DNA of 64,000 bases from Phymatolithon calcareum (taxonomy: Eukaryota; Rhodophyta; Florideophyceae; Hapalidiales): assembly GCA_977006965.1 (NCBI GenBank), contig OZ345353.1, positions 3,968,001 through 4,032,000 of the forward strand. The letters are read 5' to 3'. Shown here in pieces: positions 22,161 to 32,756 of the stretch (positions are counted from its first letter, which is position 1; the number at the start of each line of letters is the position of its first letter). A program made the position numbers and the translations under genes. The notes under the pieces were generated by a model. The model saw nothing but the letters and a program-made list of their open reading frames with translations. It was not told the origin of the DNA and did not search any database.

Positions 22161-23997
22161 TCGATGGTGGGAAAATATTCCGCTCCAGAATAGGGCAAAA
22201 GTAGAGGGGTTGAAGATCCTCTGGAATCTCTGGTCCAATAAGTACTCCCGTGCACTGCACCAGTGGTATGTAACCGAGGGAAACCCGTTCTTAGAATTTG
22301 TAAAACAGGACATATGGAAAAGCATTTTCATTCTTTTTACAACTCGCACAAAACTCAGAGAGAGGACAACTCACTGGAACATAGTTGAATAATTTGTTTC
22401 TGATCAAATCATGTCTCAGATATTCATCGCTGCAGTACCCACCTCACCCGATTTAGATTTTCTCCCGGATCATTCTACCATCGTATTCCAATACGTTTCT
22501 AAGATTTCCCTTCGGGACCACTTGCCCCTCCCGGACTACTCGTGTACTGCATCCCAGAGCTGGTATCTTGCAGAAACTTTGAGGGCTACCGAAGCTTCCT
22601 CGATGAATTGTGACATACTACATACAATCGTGCGCTGAAAGTAAGATAGCATTTACGTCCCTCTTGGCGTCTTCATTGACTTGCAGTACGGACCTGTACG
22701 TGAAGGATGGACAGGTTGTTTACAATCAGGTGAAGATCTAGACGACAGCTCTGATTCCTATCCAATTTTACTTTGCTCGCTCCGACCACTATTCCTCTTT
22801 AGGAATGAGCTTCACTTTGAATTTGCTTCGCTCACACGAACCATTTGCTCTGGTGGCTTCCCGCAAATGCATCGGGAGCTAGGACTGTGGGGTACATACG
22901 CGGAGGGCTGAAACTACTTACAACGCCCTGTTGGGGAGATCGCACTTCCAAAATTGGACGAACAAACTATTAGGCTACGGTATGAGGATCTCAGTCACGT
23001 TTTTTACTTCTCGTTTCGTGACATCTCACCGGATAAGAAATACGCCTAGTATTTCACTAGTAATGGACTTTCATCGTAATGATCGGAAACACATGGGAAT
23101 AAGGGACAGACTTGTTTACTCTTACATTATTGGCCACGTCCCTAACAACTATCAATTTACAATCTATGGGTCAGACCGTACATACTCGATATCCAAAATC
23201 TTACGAGGCAAGTCAAAGTCGTCTACTTGCTAGATGTTTGATTCTATTCACCGCGTTTCACTCAATAATAGAAGTGAAACTACAAATCTCCAGTTCGTCA
23301 ACATTACGCACAACCTACGGATCTTTTTTCTAGAACAGTCTGCTCCAACAAGTTTCAAATCGAGGACTCGAGAGTATAAACGCCACACCTTTGACTGGGA
23401 AATAAATCTTCGCTACTTCTCGATAGAAAAACCTAAATTATATCCATCTTGTAATTACCATGAAAGTGGTTTTTATTACCATCGTTGAGGTTGTTCGCAC
23501 TAATCCGGGCTAGAGGAGGCCAAGCGATAGCATGTGGACATGGAATTCATAAACGAAGCCGAAATATTTCTGTACCTCAGTCAATCTAATTCCCCGCCTT
23601 TGCATGACATGAAAATGGGACAATCGAGTTGATAATACACCACCTAGACGGTAAAGTGAAGATGACGTGATGGAGAACTGAAGAAGAGATAGAATTACAT
23701 TGTAAACCCACGTCTCGAAGCAGACCGAGAAAGTAATTAATTGACAGATTTATACGTTGGTCTAGCTTGTAGACCGCGCTTCGAAGCAAACAGAACAGTA
23801 TAGTATGTCATTCTCGCTCTGAACTACCAAGCCTAGCACTCTCATGCAGCACAACAAGTAAAATTGGAGAGCTGCATGATGCACAGCTATGTCCCGTTGC
23901 TGTGTCAAACTCTCCCTTTTTTCTTCCAAGACAACCACGTATGCGGCAAGAGTGAGGTAGCTTCTGCTTTTTGCCATTGATGTACTCATCTTATGGG
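22161..23997. other. No firm gene
   Basis: Plus frames of 75-100 codons at 22,411-22,638, 22,681-22,911, 22,931-23,233 and 23,234-23,488. None matches a known family. Several are protein-like but lack connection. Confidence 0.3.
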
Positions 23998-25296
23998 TCA
24001 ACGTGTAGGGGAATCGAGGTCGAAATGACTGGTGGGGAGAGAGCTTGACGGAAAAGAAGCAGTCGGCTCAGCCCTTGCATTGACAGGAAGATCTGCGTTT
24101 GTGCTTGACATTTTCCGCAGTCGAAAATCTCTCGAGTCGTCATCCTCTTCTTCCTCAGTCTCGGTATCCGTGCAAGCGTTAGCGGCGAAGCATTCCGAGG
24201 AAGTCATGCCGTCCGCGGAGAGCAAAGATTGATAGTCAGCAAACATTTTTCTCGCGGACTCAGCTTCAGAGATATTGAGCGCCATAGCCTCTTCATGAGT
24301 CATCTTCGTTTCCGCGAAGAGCATTAACCGACGCACCGCGCATTGGAAAACATCTGTGGCATTTTCGATGACTGTACAAACCCGACCAGTCATTCCCGCG
24401 GCGGATGCGAGGCTCATCGCCCCTGCGAACGGATCTAGGATGAACCCGGACACCGGTGAGAACGTTTGCACCAGCTCTGCAAGAAGCATAGGCGATCTCT
24501 CCCCTTTGACGAGAGGGCGCTTCGTTCCAGGTTTTACCAGACGCGAGGGCGGAGGCGGACAGTTATCAATAACTGCAAACTTGCGGTTATGAGAGCACGG
24601 GAGATGAATGAACGCCGAGCTAAGGTCTACTTTGAAATCCTGCAGGTGCCTACCAGGGGCGACAGCGACCAAGGCGAGAGAAGTGGCTTCCTGTGGAAAT
24701 GATTTTGTCTGATTCCGTTGCAGTCTGGATGAATCTTGTAGAGTGACGAACGTGTATGGCATAATGCGAGAGTCGAGATTGCGCTGCGCTGGAATCCACG
24801 CATTGGACCATGCCCAAGGGATAATGACAAAAAGAAATCCCCCGGAAACGAGGATGCGCTTGGAAAAGGCAGTGAAGACAGCCAAGTCTTCGTCCGAAAT
24901 ATCGGTAGGTGGCTCTGTGAGAATGAGGTCGAAGAGTTCGGCAGTTTCAGAATCGACTTGCTCTGTGGAGTATGTTGACCATGACATAATATAGGGGATG
25001 ATATTCATATCCCTCAGGGTCTTCAAGCTTACCTGAGGGTTGGAAATGTCACTCGGCCTGGAATTGCCGTCTCCGTCTGCCGCATTGGTGCCATGGTTAG
25101 GGTGATGTCGAAACTCTCCCGCTTTTCGCACAGGATGGACAAAAATCTTCTCCTCTGTGCTTCTGGATTCACCGGCGGCACGTGAATCTTCCCTGGGAAT
25201 TGTATTATTCTCGTCGGGTCCAGAAATCTCGGTCGGATCACTGATAATGTCATGGGATAGCAAAGAATGCGTACGATCAGTTTGAGCGTTCAACAT
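23998..25296 (-). CDS. DNA N4/N6-methyltransferase-like protein, beta-class motif order
   Basis: A 432-residue frame from ATG at 25,296. Motif IV lies first, at about residues 122-131 (FDLILTEPPT). The SAM-binding motif I follows near 288-295 (FILDPFAGAMS), with GRVCTVIE downstream. This IV-then-I order is that of beta-class N4-cytosine/N6-adenine methyltransferases. The catalytic [D/N/S]-P-P-[Y/F/W] reads E-P-P-T and the G-x-G of motif I is altered, so activity is doubtful. An acidic tail (TETEEEEDDD) lies near 377. The frame is in phase with the ParB-like frame upstream, separated by one TAG and nine codons, so both may be halves of one protein. Confidence 0.7.
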   Translation of the reverse strand: MLNAQTDRTHSLLSHDIISDPTEISGPDENNTIPREDSRAAGESRSTEEKIFVHPVRKAGEFRHHPNHGTNAADGDGNSRPSDISNPQVSLKTLRDMNIIPYIMSWSTYSTEQVDSETAELFDLILTEPPTDISDEDLAVFTAFSKRILVSGGFLFVIIPWAWSNAWIPAQRNLDSRIMPYTFVTLQDSSRLQRNQTKSFPQEATSLALVAVAPGRHLQDFKVDLSSAFIHLPCSHNRKFAVIDNCPPPPSRLVKPGTKRPLVKGERSPMLLAELVQTFSPVSGFILDPFAGAMSLASAAGMTGRVCTVIENATDVFQCAVRRLMLFAETKMTHEEAMALNISEAESARKMFADYQSLLSADGMTSSECFAANACTDTETEEEEDDDSRDFRLRKMSSTNADLPVNARAEPTASFPSSSLPTSHFDLDSPTR

Positions 25297-25323
25297 GGTC
25301 AGGTTCTGAAGTTTAGCAAGTTT

Positions 25324-26495
25324 CTAGTCTGCAAGATGTGGAAACGCTTTCTTGAAAGCCTCGAACAGAGAATTAAACAGCGTTGCGTTGTTGTTCGCAT
25401 TGAGAGACATTTGAGAGTCAAGTATGGTACTGTGAAGCATGTTGTCACGCAGAGTGGCCATAGACAGGGGATACGCTTGACCGTCGAGGAAAGCGGTGAA
25501 TTTTTCCAATTCCGAAACGGCATTAACAGCGCCGCGATAGAGATCATCAATGATAGTTGAAGTGATGCTTTTAAAATTGTTCTGTCGAGCAAATTGCTTG
25601 CATCTGCATAACGTGGCGATCTGTGTCTCTTGTACTTTCGAACCTCGTGCCTTCATAAACACCCTTGAGTTCTTGAATGTGTTCGCCGACACAATTTTGC
25701 TAAAAACGCGGCAGTGAACGGATTCTGGTTGCGTCCCTGGCGGATGGTTTCTCATTGCGGCCTGCGGATCTTCCGCGTGGAGGACTCTCCCGAGGTGGAC
25801 GAGAACTTCCGGAGATATGTCCTGTGCGATACGAATAAGCGTTTTGACTGTGTGAACGGACTGCGTGTTGTTTCCACCAGTAGCAAATCGCGCAAGATGA
25901 GTAATTGGGGGCTTTTTTCCATTATTGTCCTTGGTAGCCAGTCGAATGTCTTCTTGGAGGGAACTCAGTGTATCGTAGAGAGTACAGTGAATGTAAAAGT
26001 CTGCTGACTGTTTTTCGTTGCAGTTCCTTGCGTATGCGCGCAACTCTGAGATAGAACCATGGTGGAGGAGAAGAAACGTCCACGAAAATTCACTCCGCTT
26101 GTCTGGGTGATGCTCGCCAAGCGTTTTGAGTGCCATGTGCCGATGACATCCATCCACAATGCCGTACCATTTTTCAAATCGAGTGAGTTCAATTGTAGCA
26201 TCCTTCTCGGACATATGGAGCTCATCGGTGAGGTACTTGCGAGGCTCTCCATCGAACGGACCTGTCAGCTCAATAACTGCGGGAAAAGAACCAGTACTAG
26301 AAACGCCGGTTGTGGTAGCTCCAGGAATCTCTTGTCCCTGGAAGATACGCATTAATCGATTAACGCGGGACGGAGAAATATTCCTGACATTGTTGAAAGA
26401 GATGCACGCGCGGGATCCACTTGTATAGTTCGAGTGCCTTCGACGAGCTTGCGGAAGTTTTCGACTGGGACATGCGTGAGCCCTGTATTGATCAT
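25324..26495 (-). CDS. ParB-like domain protein (N-terminal half of probable ParB-methyltransferase)
   Basis: The clean 342-codon frame starts at ATG 26,352 and ends at TAG 25,324-25,326. It holds IVDGCHRHMALKTL at about residues 65-78, the HxxR-type G-x-H-R box of ParB/Srx domains. Sequence before 26,352 also codes: NISPSRVNRLM runs in frame into the ATG, and MINTGLTHVPVENFRKLVEG (26,495 downward) continues in a shifted frame. So the ParB domain begins near 26,495, with a 1-2 base indel around 26,410. The rest (residues 100-342) is helical and unassigned. Phage ParB-methyltransferase fusions share this N-to-C order (family knowledge). Confidence 0.65.
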
Positions 26496-27368
26496 TTTTG
26501 GTGGTGCTGGGAGATTCGTTTTTCGAAGATCAGACCTTTTTCAGTTCTGCAATTCGAAGGGACCGATGAGTGCTGATGACTTTGTCGATCTACGCAGACT
26601 GACAGGTTCTCAGCTTCAAGGAACGGTTGCCTTTTGTACCAATCCAATCCATGGCTACTGGTCTTTGCCTTTCCTTGCACGGTTGAGGTATTTCGCGGGA
26701 ATCTTTGACAGTAGCTAGATTCACGCGGGGAAATTCGCGCGAAAATCACGGGCACTCTATCGCCATGCACTCCATACAGGTGTTGAGCGCGAAGAGCGGA
26801 GGAGAAATGGCTGGAAGAAACATGTGAGTAGGGGATACGTTAGGTCAGAAGGAAAATCGAGCGCAGAATTTCAGGAGGAATCTTTGAATAATCAAGAAAA
26901 GTCGGAATGAGAGCATGGGCTGGGGTGTTGAAGCACAGAGAGAGCAAAGTTTTGTAAGTGAATTGAAACATATATATTTATGTATAGAAGGAATTCGTCC
27001 AATACCGTAAGACCATAACGTAGGACTTTGGCGATTTTGCCATTAGAGTTAATGTGGAGTGCAGGTATGATTGGCAAATATATACCACGCATTCTTACGG
27101 ACTGTTAGTGTAACCAACGTGATGCTAGTTATATCAATATATTGTATAGTATGTGAAGACACAGAATGGGGGCTCACGGAACGATATAGTAACTTCTCGA
27201 CTTGGACACTGGAAACTGAAAACTGAAACGTAGACTTCTCACTCAGGCCAATAGAGTTAAACAAGGCACCGTGGCCCGTCTTGTAAGGAAAAGTCGCATA
27301 TAATGGCACAAATGGTCCAGCAATGGATGCGTAGACGTGGATGCGTAGAGCCCCACTTGGAATACCTT
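26496..27368. other. Upstream of ParB-like locus; no firm gene
   Basis: 26,500-26,770 has minus-strand stretches that read as protein in two frames, interrupted by stops, possibly a decayed N-terminal extension or 5' leader. 26,770-27,368 is AT-rich with short frames only. Confidence 0.3.
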
Positions 27369-27380
27369 GAGCAAGTCTAC
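27369..27380 (+). repeat. Harbinger left terminal inverted repeat
   Basis: GAGCAAGTCTAC, the exact reverse complement of 30,396-30,407. Confidence 0.6.
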
Positions 27381-27532
27381 TGCTTCAGCTGCGCATCGGG
27401 CCAAATGGGCAAAAAAGTAGTTCTGAAAATAGAATGCGCAGCACGCAACTCAATCGGAGAAAACTCTTTCTCCAGTTTGTTTCAAAATTTTAAAATTTTT
27501 TAGGGATTTTCAGGTTGAATTTGAAATTATTT

Positions 27533-28910
27533 ATGAGGACCGTCGAGTGCGAGCTCACCAACAGGACAATGACGTCCTCAAGCTCTTCCTCCGACGAGGA
27601 AGCCGCCATTCTCGCAGTAGCTCTGCAAGCCGCGCAAGAGGCGGAGGAACATTTTCAAGAACGCTCATGGGGTGGCCGCGCGAAAGGCAGTCGCGGAAAT
27701 ATTAGGCCGGGCCCATGCTCGTGGTGGCGCGACTACTTGTGCGCAAACCCGGTGTATCCAGCATGGCTCTTTCGGCGCCGTTTCCGTCTACCGCTTAAGC
27801 TCTTTCGGCGCCTAGAGCGCGAGCTGCCTGATATCGAGCCCAAGCTTCAGCAGCGAGTCGACGCGACAGGTCGACGCAGCGTCGAGAGCTGGCAAAAAAT
27901 CCTGTGTGCGTTTCGACGCCTCGGTGAAGGCGCATCGTTTCAAGCTCTCCGTAGAGACCATGCGCCAGTCGTTTCGTGCGTTTCTCCGGGCTGTGCGTAA
28001 ATGCTATGGTAGCGAATTTCTTAACCGGCCTCCTACCGTTACTGAGTTACGCGCGCTCGAGCAATCGTACGCAAGCAAATTTTTTCCTGGATGCATTGGT
28101 GCTTTGGAGAGTATGCATATACGGTGGAAAAACTGCCCCAAGGCATGGAAGGGGCAGTACCACAATCCGAAGGCAAGCAAACTGGCTACAGTACAAGTAG
28201 AAGCCATGTGTGACACAGATATGTACTGCTGGCACGTTTTTTGCGGACGTCCGGGCACGAACAACGACATTACGGTCGCAGAGGCGAGCCCATTGATTCT
28301 CTCCATACTGCGCGGTGAGCGGACAATGAAGCTGCCGGGCGGGTACAACATAGCAGAAGTGCAGCGACACTGGTTTTTGTACTACTTGACGGACGGGATT
28401 TACCCGCAGTGGTCGATTTTTGTGCATCCAAATCACGCCCCGTTGACGGCAAAGGAGAAGGTAATGACAAAGACGCAAGAGGGGAGACGTAAAGATGTGG
28501 AACGTCTCTTTGGGGTGTTACAGGGTCGGTTCAAAATATTACGACACGAATTTCACGGATGGAGTGACGGTGACCTTGTAGACGTTGTGCACGCTTGTGT
28601 AACTCTACACAATATGCTGGTGCGGCTTCGCGTCGCCGGTGAGCTTGACGATGAAACCGACGAGCACGGCGTGGCAATGAGGCCTGCAGACGTCATAGAG
28701 GAGTTTTTTCACGATATTTCCCCCGACGAAAGACACGCAGAGGGCAACGGTGTGACGAGCGTTGATCCTGGGGAGTCTGAGGGGTCATGGTTGCAGCACC
28801 TGCTGGGCGTGCAGGACGCTGTCCGCGACCGTACTGCTCATCATGAGTTGCGGCATGCAGTGGAAGACCACATTTTGGCGCACACAGGTAGCATTGCGAT
28901 GGATAGTTGA
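27533..28910 (+). pseudogene. PIF/Harbinger transposase (single frameshift)
   Basis: The start is ATG 27,533 or 27,569. The N-terminal frame (serine/glutamate-rich, then PVYPAWLFRRRFRLP) stops at 28,000. The core continues in another frame (to 28,910). They meet near 27,944 inside CTCTCC, where restoring one CT unit would join GASFQAL to SVETMRQSF, so replication slippage is likely. The core has GALESMHIRW, RPGTNND, LTDGIYP and DVERLFG; the last two give a D-x35-E spacing. The first box normally reads L-D; here it is L-E (codon 28,107-28,109). Both lesions suggest recent inactivation of an otherwise well-preserved gene. Confidence 0.8.
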
Positions 28911-29130
28911 CACACATGCTGGTTACGCCTCAACAGAAGAGAATTATCGGCATTAGATTGAGGGTTATTATACTTCACATCGAAGTCGGCATCACAGTCG
29001 ATGAAGATGAGATGGTAATGCTATTTCAGTGGGTTCTGGTAAGGTTTGTCCATCATCATGTAGCGGCGTTTTCCTCTGTTTTAGTCTTTACCAAAAAATT
29101 GCATGTGGCAAGCTAGTTGAGATTAGTAAT

Positions 29131-30132
29131 TCAATCTTCACCATCGTCACTGTTACACACTAGGTTGTCAATATGGCACCGCTCATCCGGCCCGACTACG
29201 GCTTGTGTTGGGCCGTCCACCTTTGTCTTTACGAAGATCTCCGAGCTGAGCAGCAATCTTCTCTTTTCCGGGCCATCAGGAAGAGCATTGATGCATTTCT
29301 GGACTCGCCGCCCAGGATGTGGCGCTGGGAGTGCCACTTTTTCCAGCCTTTTTGCTTTCTTAACACCTGCGGGGCGTCGTCTGGCGACCTTTTTCGACGG
29401 TAAGGCCGCAGGCGTATTCTCCACGTCGTCGTAATCATCCGTCAAATTGCTGTCTGACGTGCCCATTGATGCCATGGCTGTCCTACTGGATGCATTTTCA
29501 GTGGGATTTGGTGACACTGTGATCGCCGACTTCGGCGCGGCGCTGCAGCCAAATTTTGGACACAATCGCAACACGGCCACAGCACCCATCGATTGCAGTG
29601 CGGGGCCGTCTTTGAGCACACCCAGCTTGTCCGGCCGTTTATTCCGGCTGCGGTACAGCCGCATAATGTTTGCTCGGGCGTCTTCCTCCGACTCGCCCGA
29701 CACGGGCTTAGATAAGTACAATCGCTCGGCCGCCAAATACTTTTGCACTAATTTCTGGAGCGTGCGCCAACGGCACGCCAAACTTGTCGCCAACCGCGGT
29801 TGCGCGAGTTCCTCAGGCTCCCGGTTGAATGCCGCCGCCACTTTCACCCAAAATTCTTGGGCGTTCTGTTCGTCGTGTTCCCGAGACGCGGCAACCCAGG
29901 AACGCGCTAAAGCGGTGTCTTCGTCCGGCGCGAACGACGAGCCACGACCAACCATGGCGTTTTGGATTTCTTGCGTCGCGGTGGGCAGGGACATGACGGA
30001 TTCAAGTGACGATTGCACGTTCAAGTAGTGCTGCACCACAGAGTTCGCGATTGCGCGGGAAAGGCTTACGGCACTTTGGCTTCCTTGCGGCTCGTGTGCA
30101 CCGCGCGACAGTTTCGCATGCTTTGTCGACAT
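29131..30132 (-). CDS. PIF/Harbinger accessory protein with Myb/SANT-like domain
   Basis: An intact 333-codon frame from ATG 30,132. Residues about 65-135 form a Myb/SANT-like DNA-binding domain: FAPDEDTALARSWVAASRE, then FWVKVAAAFN and a CRWRTLQKLV helix. The C-terminal half is basic and low complexity with KKVARRRPAGVKKAKR near 250, a likely nuclear signal. In this superfamily the Myb-like partner helps the transposase enter the nucleus and bind the terminal repeats (established for PIF/Harbinger). It is intact while its partner transposase is frameshifted, so it could in principle serve related elements. Confidence 0.75.
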   Translation of the reverse strand: MSTKHAKLSRGAHEPQGSQSAVSLSRAIANSVVQHYLNVQSSLESVMSLPTATQEIQNAMVGRGSSFAPDEDTALARSWVAASREHDEQNAQEFWVKVAAAFNREPEELAQPRLATSLACRWRTLQKLVQKYLAAERLYLSKPVSGESEEDARANIMRLYRSRNKRPDKLGVLKDGPALQSMGAVAVLRLCPKFGCSAAPKSAITVSPNPTENASSRTAMASMGTSDSNLTDDYDDVENTPAALPSKKVARRRPAGVKKAKRLEKVALPAPHPGRRVQKCINALPDGPEKRRLLLSSEIFVKTKVDGPTQAVVGPDERCHIDNLVCNSDDGED

Positions 30133-30395
30133 TTCTCAGTGGTAGTTGGTGCCGTAGTTATCTTTTTGGCGGAAACTCCGGAGCTTACGACCAGATCAAG
30201 GCACAGCGAAGGCAACGTACTGCAATTTGGGAAACCAGACACTACGTTTGCGATGACCAAAGGAGTATCCAAAAGATTATTTTCCGTCAGAAATAGTCAT
30301 TTGTTTACCCATTTGAGCAATTACTTCTTTGTTTGCCTGCCGATAGAGATGCCGCCAGCAAAGCTGCCACAAGTCTTTTCAATTTAACCCAACCG

Positions 30396-30407
30396 GTAGA
30401 CTTGCTC
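30396..30407 (-). repeat. Harbinger right terminal inverted repeat
   Basis: Reverse complement of 27,369-27,380, followed by TTA at 30,408-30,410. Confidence 0.6.
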
Positions 30408-30410
30408 TTA

Positions 30411-31079
30411 GCTTCCATGTGAATCTGAAAAATGATCACATGTGCTCCCAACCTCCGCAACGGCAATAAAGAGAGGTAGAACTAGGGAAGAAAGGAATCA
30501 TTTACGTAGTCACTCTCGCACAATATACAAAGTCTAACCTGAGCTGGAAGCAACTGGCCTTTATGTTTCTTAGTGAAAAACTGCTACACTAGTACAATAC
30601 GCCAAAGCACAAGTGCACCGTGACCACGTCGCTGGAGGAGACACGGTGATGGATTGCGTGTGGAGGAATAGCACCATACTGTGCACTATAAATGCATAAT
30701 TTTGAAATAGGGTACAACATGGAGAGCATGCTTCTATCTATGGCCGAGTCGCGAAGCACACTCTTAGAACCCTGTTTCCTGAGAGTATGGTACAGCTATT
30801 GTCGAGGTCTGAAGGCGTACTCCCCAAATATAGATGTATGATAGGACATCGCATTGATTGGGGCATTGGACTGTACAATGACATACACAGCCTTCAAAAA
30901 CGTACAGCACTTATATATGCCGTTGGTCCTATCCGGCGAACCGGCGGATCACCAGATCGGTCGGACAAAACGTTGCCGTGGGTGACGTCGCGCACCACAA
31001 GGTCGCAAAAGTGCATTATTTCAAGGCCTGTAGCTGGGTGGCCTCTTTCTTTCTTTATTCCAGAAAACGATGACTAAAG
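30411..31079. other. No gene seen
   Basis: A single 96-codon plus frame (30,787-31,077) without family resemblance. Confidence 0.3.
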
Positions 31080-31480
31080 TTAACGCCTGGGATTGTCGAA
31101 CAACCCCTCATTCTTCATGAATTTGAGTACATCAAGCGGTCTTTCGGTACACAGTTCCTCTACCGTTTTAGGGCTTACTCTACTAACAGTTTGTAGTCTT
31201 GATAAAGAACGCCCATTGCATCGAAGCGTTAAGTGATCAACATTCTCATCGGTTCCGAATGGACAGGCCTTGCAAATGTGGTCATAGTCCACCGCATCGT
31301 CATTCCAGTGAAACAGTGCTACCAAGCAGCAGCATACTGAGGAAAGCTGATTTAGAATGACTTCAGCTCTAGAGTTTTGGGGATAGAGACTGTATACTCC
31401 TTGGTTTCGTTGAGTGGCTCTGTTTAATGATGCACCGTGCCGCTTCCATGGTCGAGGGTATGCTTTGATGCCTGAGTGGT
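31080..31480 (-). pseudogene. Non-LTR retrotransposon (LINE) C-terminal tail
   Basis: The frame has a zinc-binding motif C-x2-C-x9-H-x4-C (HICKACPFGTDENVDHL region) like the zf-RVT tail that follows RT or RNase H in LINE-type ORF2. Upstream sequence to about 31,480 stays open and protein-like in the same frame (AEVILNQLSSVCCCLVALFH). RT is absent, so this is a 3' fragment with its 3' end near 31,080. No poly(A) tail was seen. Confidence 0.5.
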
Positions 31481-32527
31481 CTCAATATCTGCTTTACTTG
31501 ACTGCCAATGGATGAAAGCATTAGGACGCTAGCATCTCGTTTTGCAATTACTACTACTGCAGTGGTTGAAAAATGTCGAATGCGCCTCAGATTCGTTCTT
31601 CTGACTTATCACATAACAGCAAGTTCCTTTTCTTCCTATGATCGTAATAACGTCGAAAGTCAGTTGAAGGGGAGAAAGGTCGTCTTTGTGGAGCTAAATA
31701 TGCAAGCTTCGTGCGCTTGTACATATTTATGGGTATTACAGTCCATGCCGCGATTCTGAATTGTACGGACCATGACGAAGAACCAGCAGCCGAAAGTTCC
31801 GCGTATAGAGAGAAGAGTTGATGTTGTACTGCAGTTATTACGAGCGCCCTACTTTGCTACAACTTTCTTGGCCTTGGATAGTTTTTGAGGTGTTTCCATT
31901 TGAACAGAGAATCTGCTGTGCAAGAAAGTGGAACTTGGCCTGCAGCTTATTTTATGTCAAACAATACCGCTCAACGCCATAATTAGGTAAGAATCTTTCT
32001 CGTTCTACTTCCTAAATGTTTATTTCTGCTAGGACTACCTGCAGGATAATGCGGAGCACCCCGGGGTCATCGAAATTTCCCGCACAACCGCTAGTGTTCT
32101 GGTCGCAATCTTGCACGTTCTGATCGTAATCGATTCTGTAGAAAACCTAGTGAGTAGAACAGTCTCGCGGTATCAATGGGCCAATCCCTGAGGAGCAATT
32201 GTCTCTCATCTTCCACTCAAAGATCATTGCGATCATCCAAGAAGAGGTCAGCTTATCGATTACTGACAGATCACCCTGGTGATTGACCTCTTGGAGTACA
32301 GTCACTAAGGGAAGTAGAAACGTACATGTAGAGTGTCGGCAACTATAGATCGTTCTCCACTGTCAATCATACTCCTAAATGGGTCCTTACATAGGCTTAC
32401 ACTCACCGGCCCCAACGGCCGACGAGTTCCTGTGTACTTTATCATCATCCTGTTCATGTCCACTTTCCCTTCCCTTTGGTAGAACGTCTAACACTAAGTA
32501 AAAGCTACAGCTACTTTGGTGTGTTGC
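31481..32527. other. No gene seen
   Basis: Short frames only (83 codons at 31,508-31,759). Confidence 0.3.
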
Positions 32528-32574
32528 GAAGGCATTGGCCGGAGCCCGTTCTCACTGTGAAGGCATTGGCCGGA
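32528..32574 (+). repeat. Two direct 16-bp repeats upstream of the DUF7869-type gene
   Basis: GAAGGCATTGGCCGGA occurs at 32,528-32,543 and 32,559-32,574, about 190 bp before the ATG. It may be a promoter or subterminal motif. Confidence 0.5.
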
Positions 32575-32756
32575 TCCCCCTCTTTCATTCTACCTATCCC
32601 TATCTCCGCGTGACCACCCAGCCGGTCGATCCTACGACCGGCGGCTTACGCGAGGCACGAAGTAACCGTTCGACGACAATCCGGATTCCTTCGGCTTGCT
32701 TTGTGCTAACTTCCATTCTCCTCCCGACAAGACAGTTCCCATCGCAGTACTGCACG

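Larger units (their letters stand above)
27369..30407. mobile_element. Two-gene PIF/Harbinger DNA transposon
   Basis: A plus-strand DDE transposase and a minus-strand accessory protein converge, the standard PIF/Harbinger pair. A 12-bp sequence GAGCAAGTCTAC at 27,369-27,380 is repeated inverted at 30,396-30,407, and a few further bases match. I take these as the terminal inverted repeats, giving 3,039 bp. The right flank is TTA, the family's preferred target, but the left flank is CTT, so the duplication is not intact or the left end is a few bases off. Confidence 0.75.

Noticed and set aside
26350-26354. TAATG stop-start overlap before the ParB-like ATG, resembling a termination-reinitiation signal
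   Set aside because: Coding sequence of the ParB frame already continues upstream of the ATG, so the overlap is more likely chance next to a frameshift.
29447-30028. 193-codon plus frame
   Set aside because: Antisense of the intact Myb/SANT-like accessory gene.
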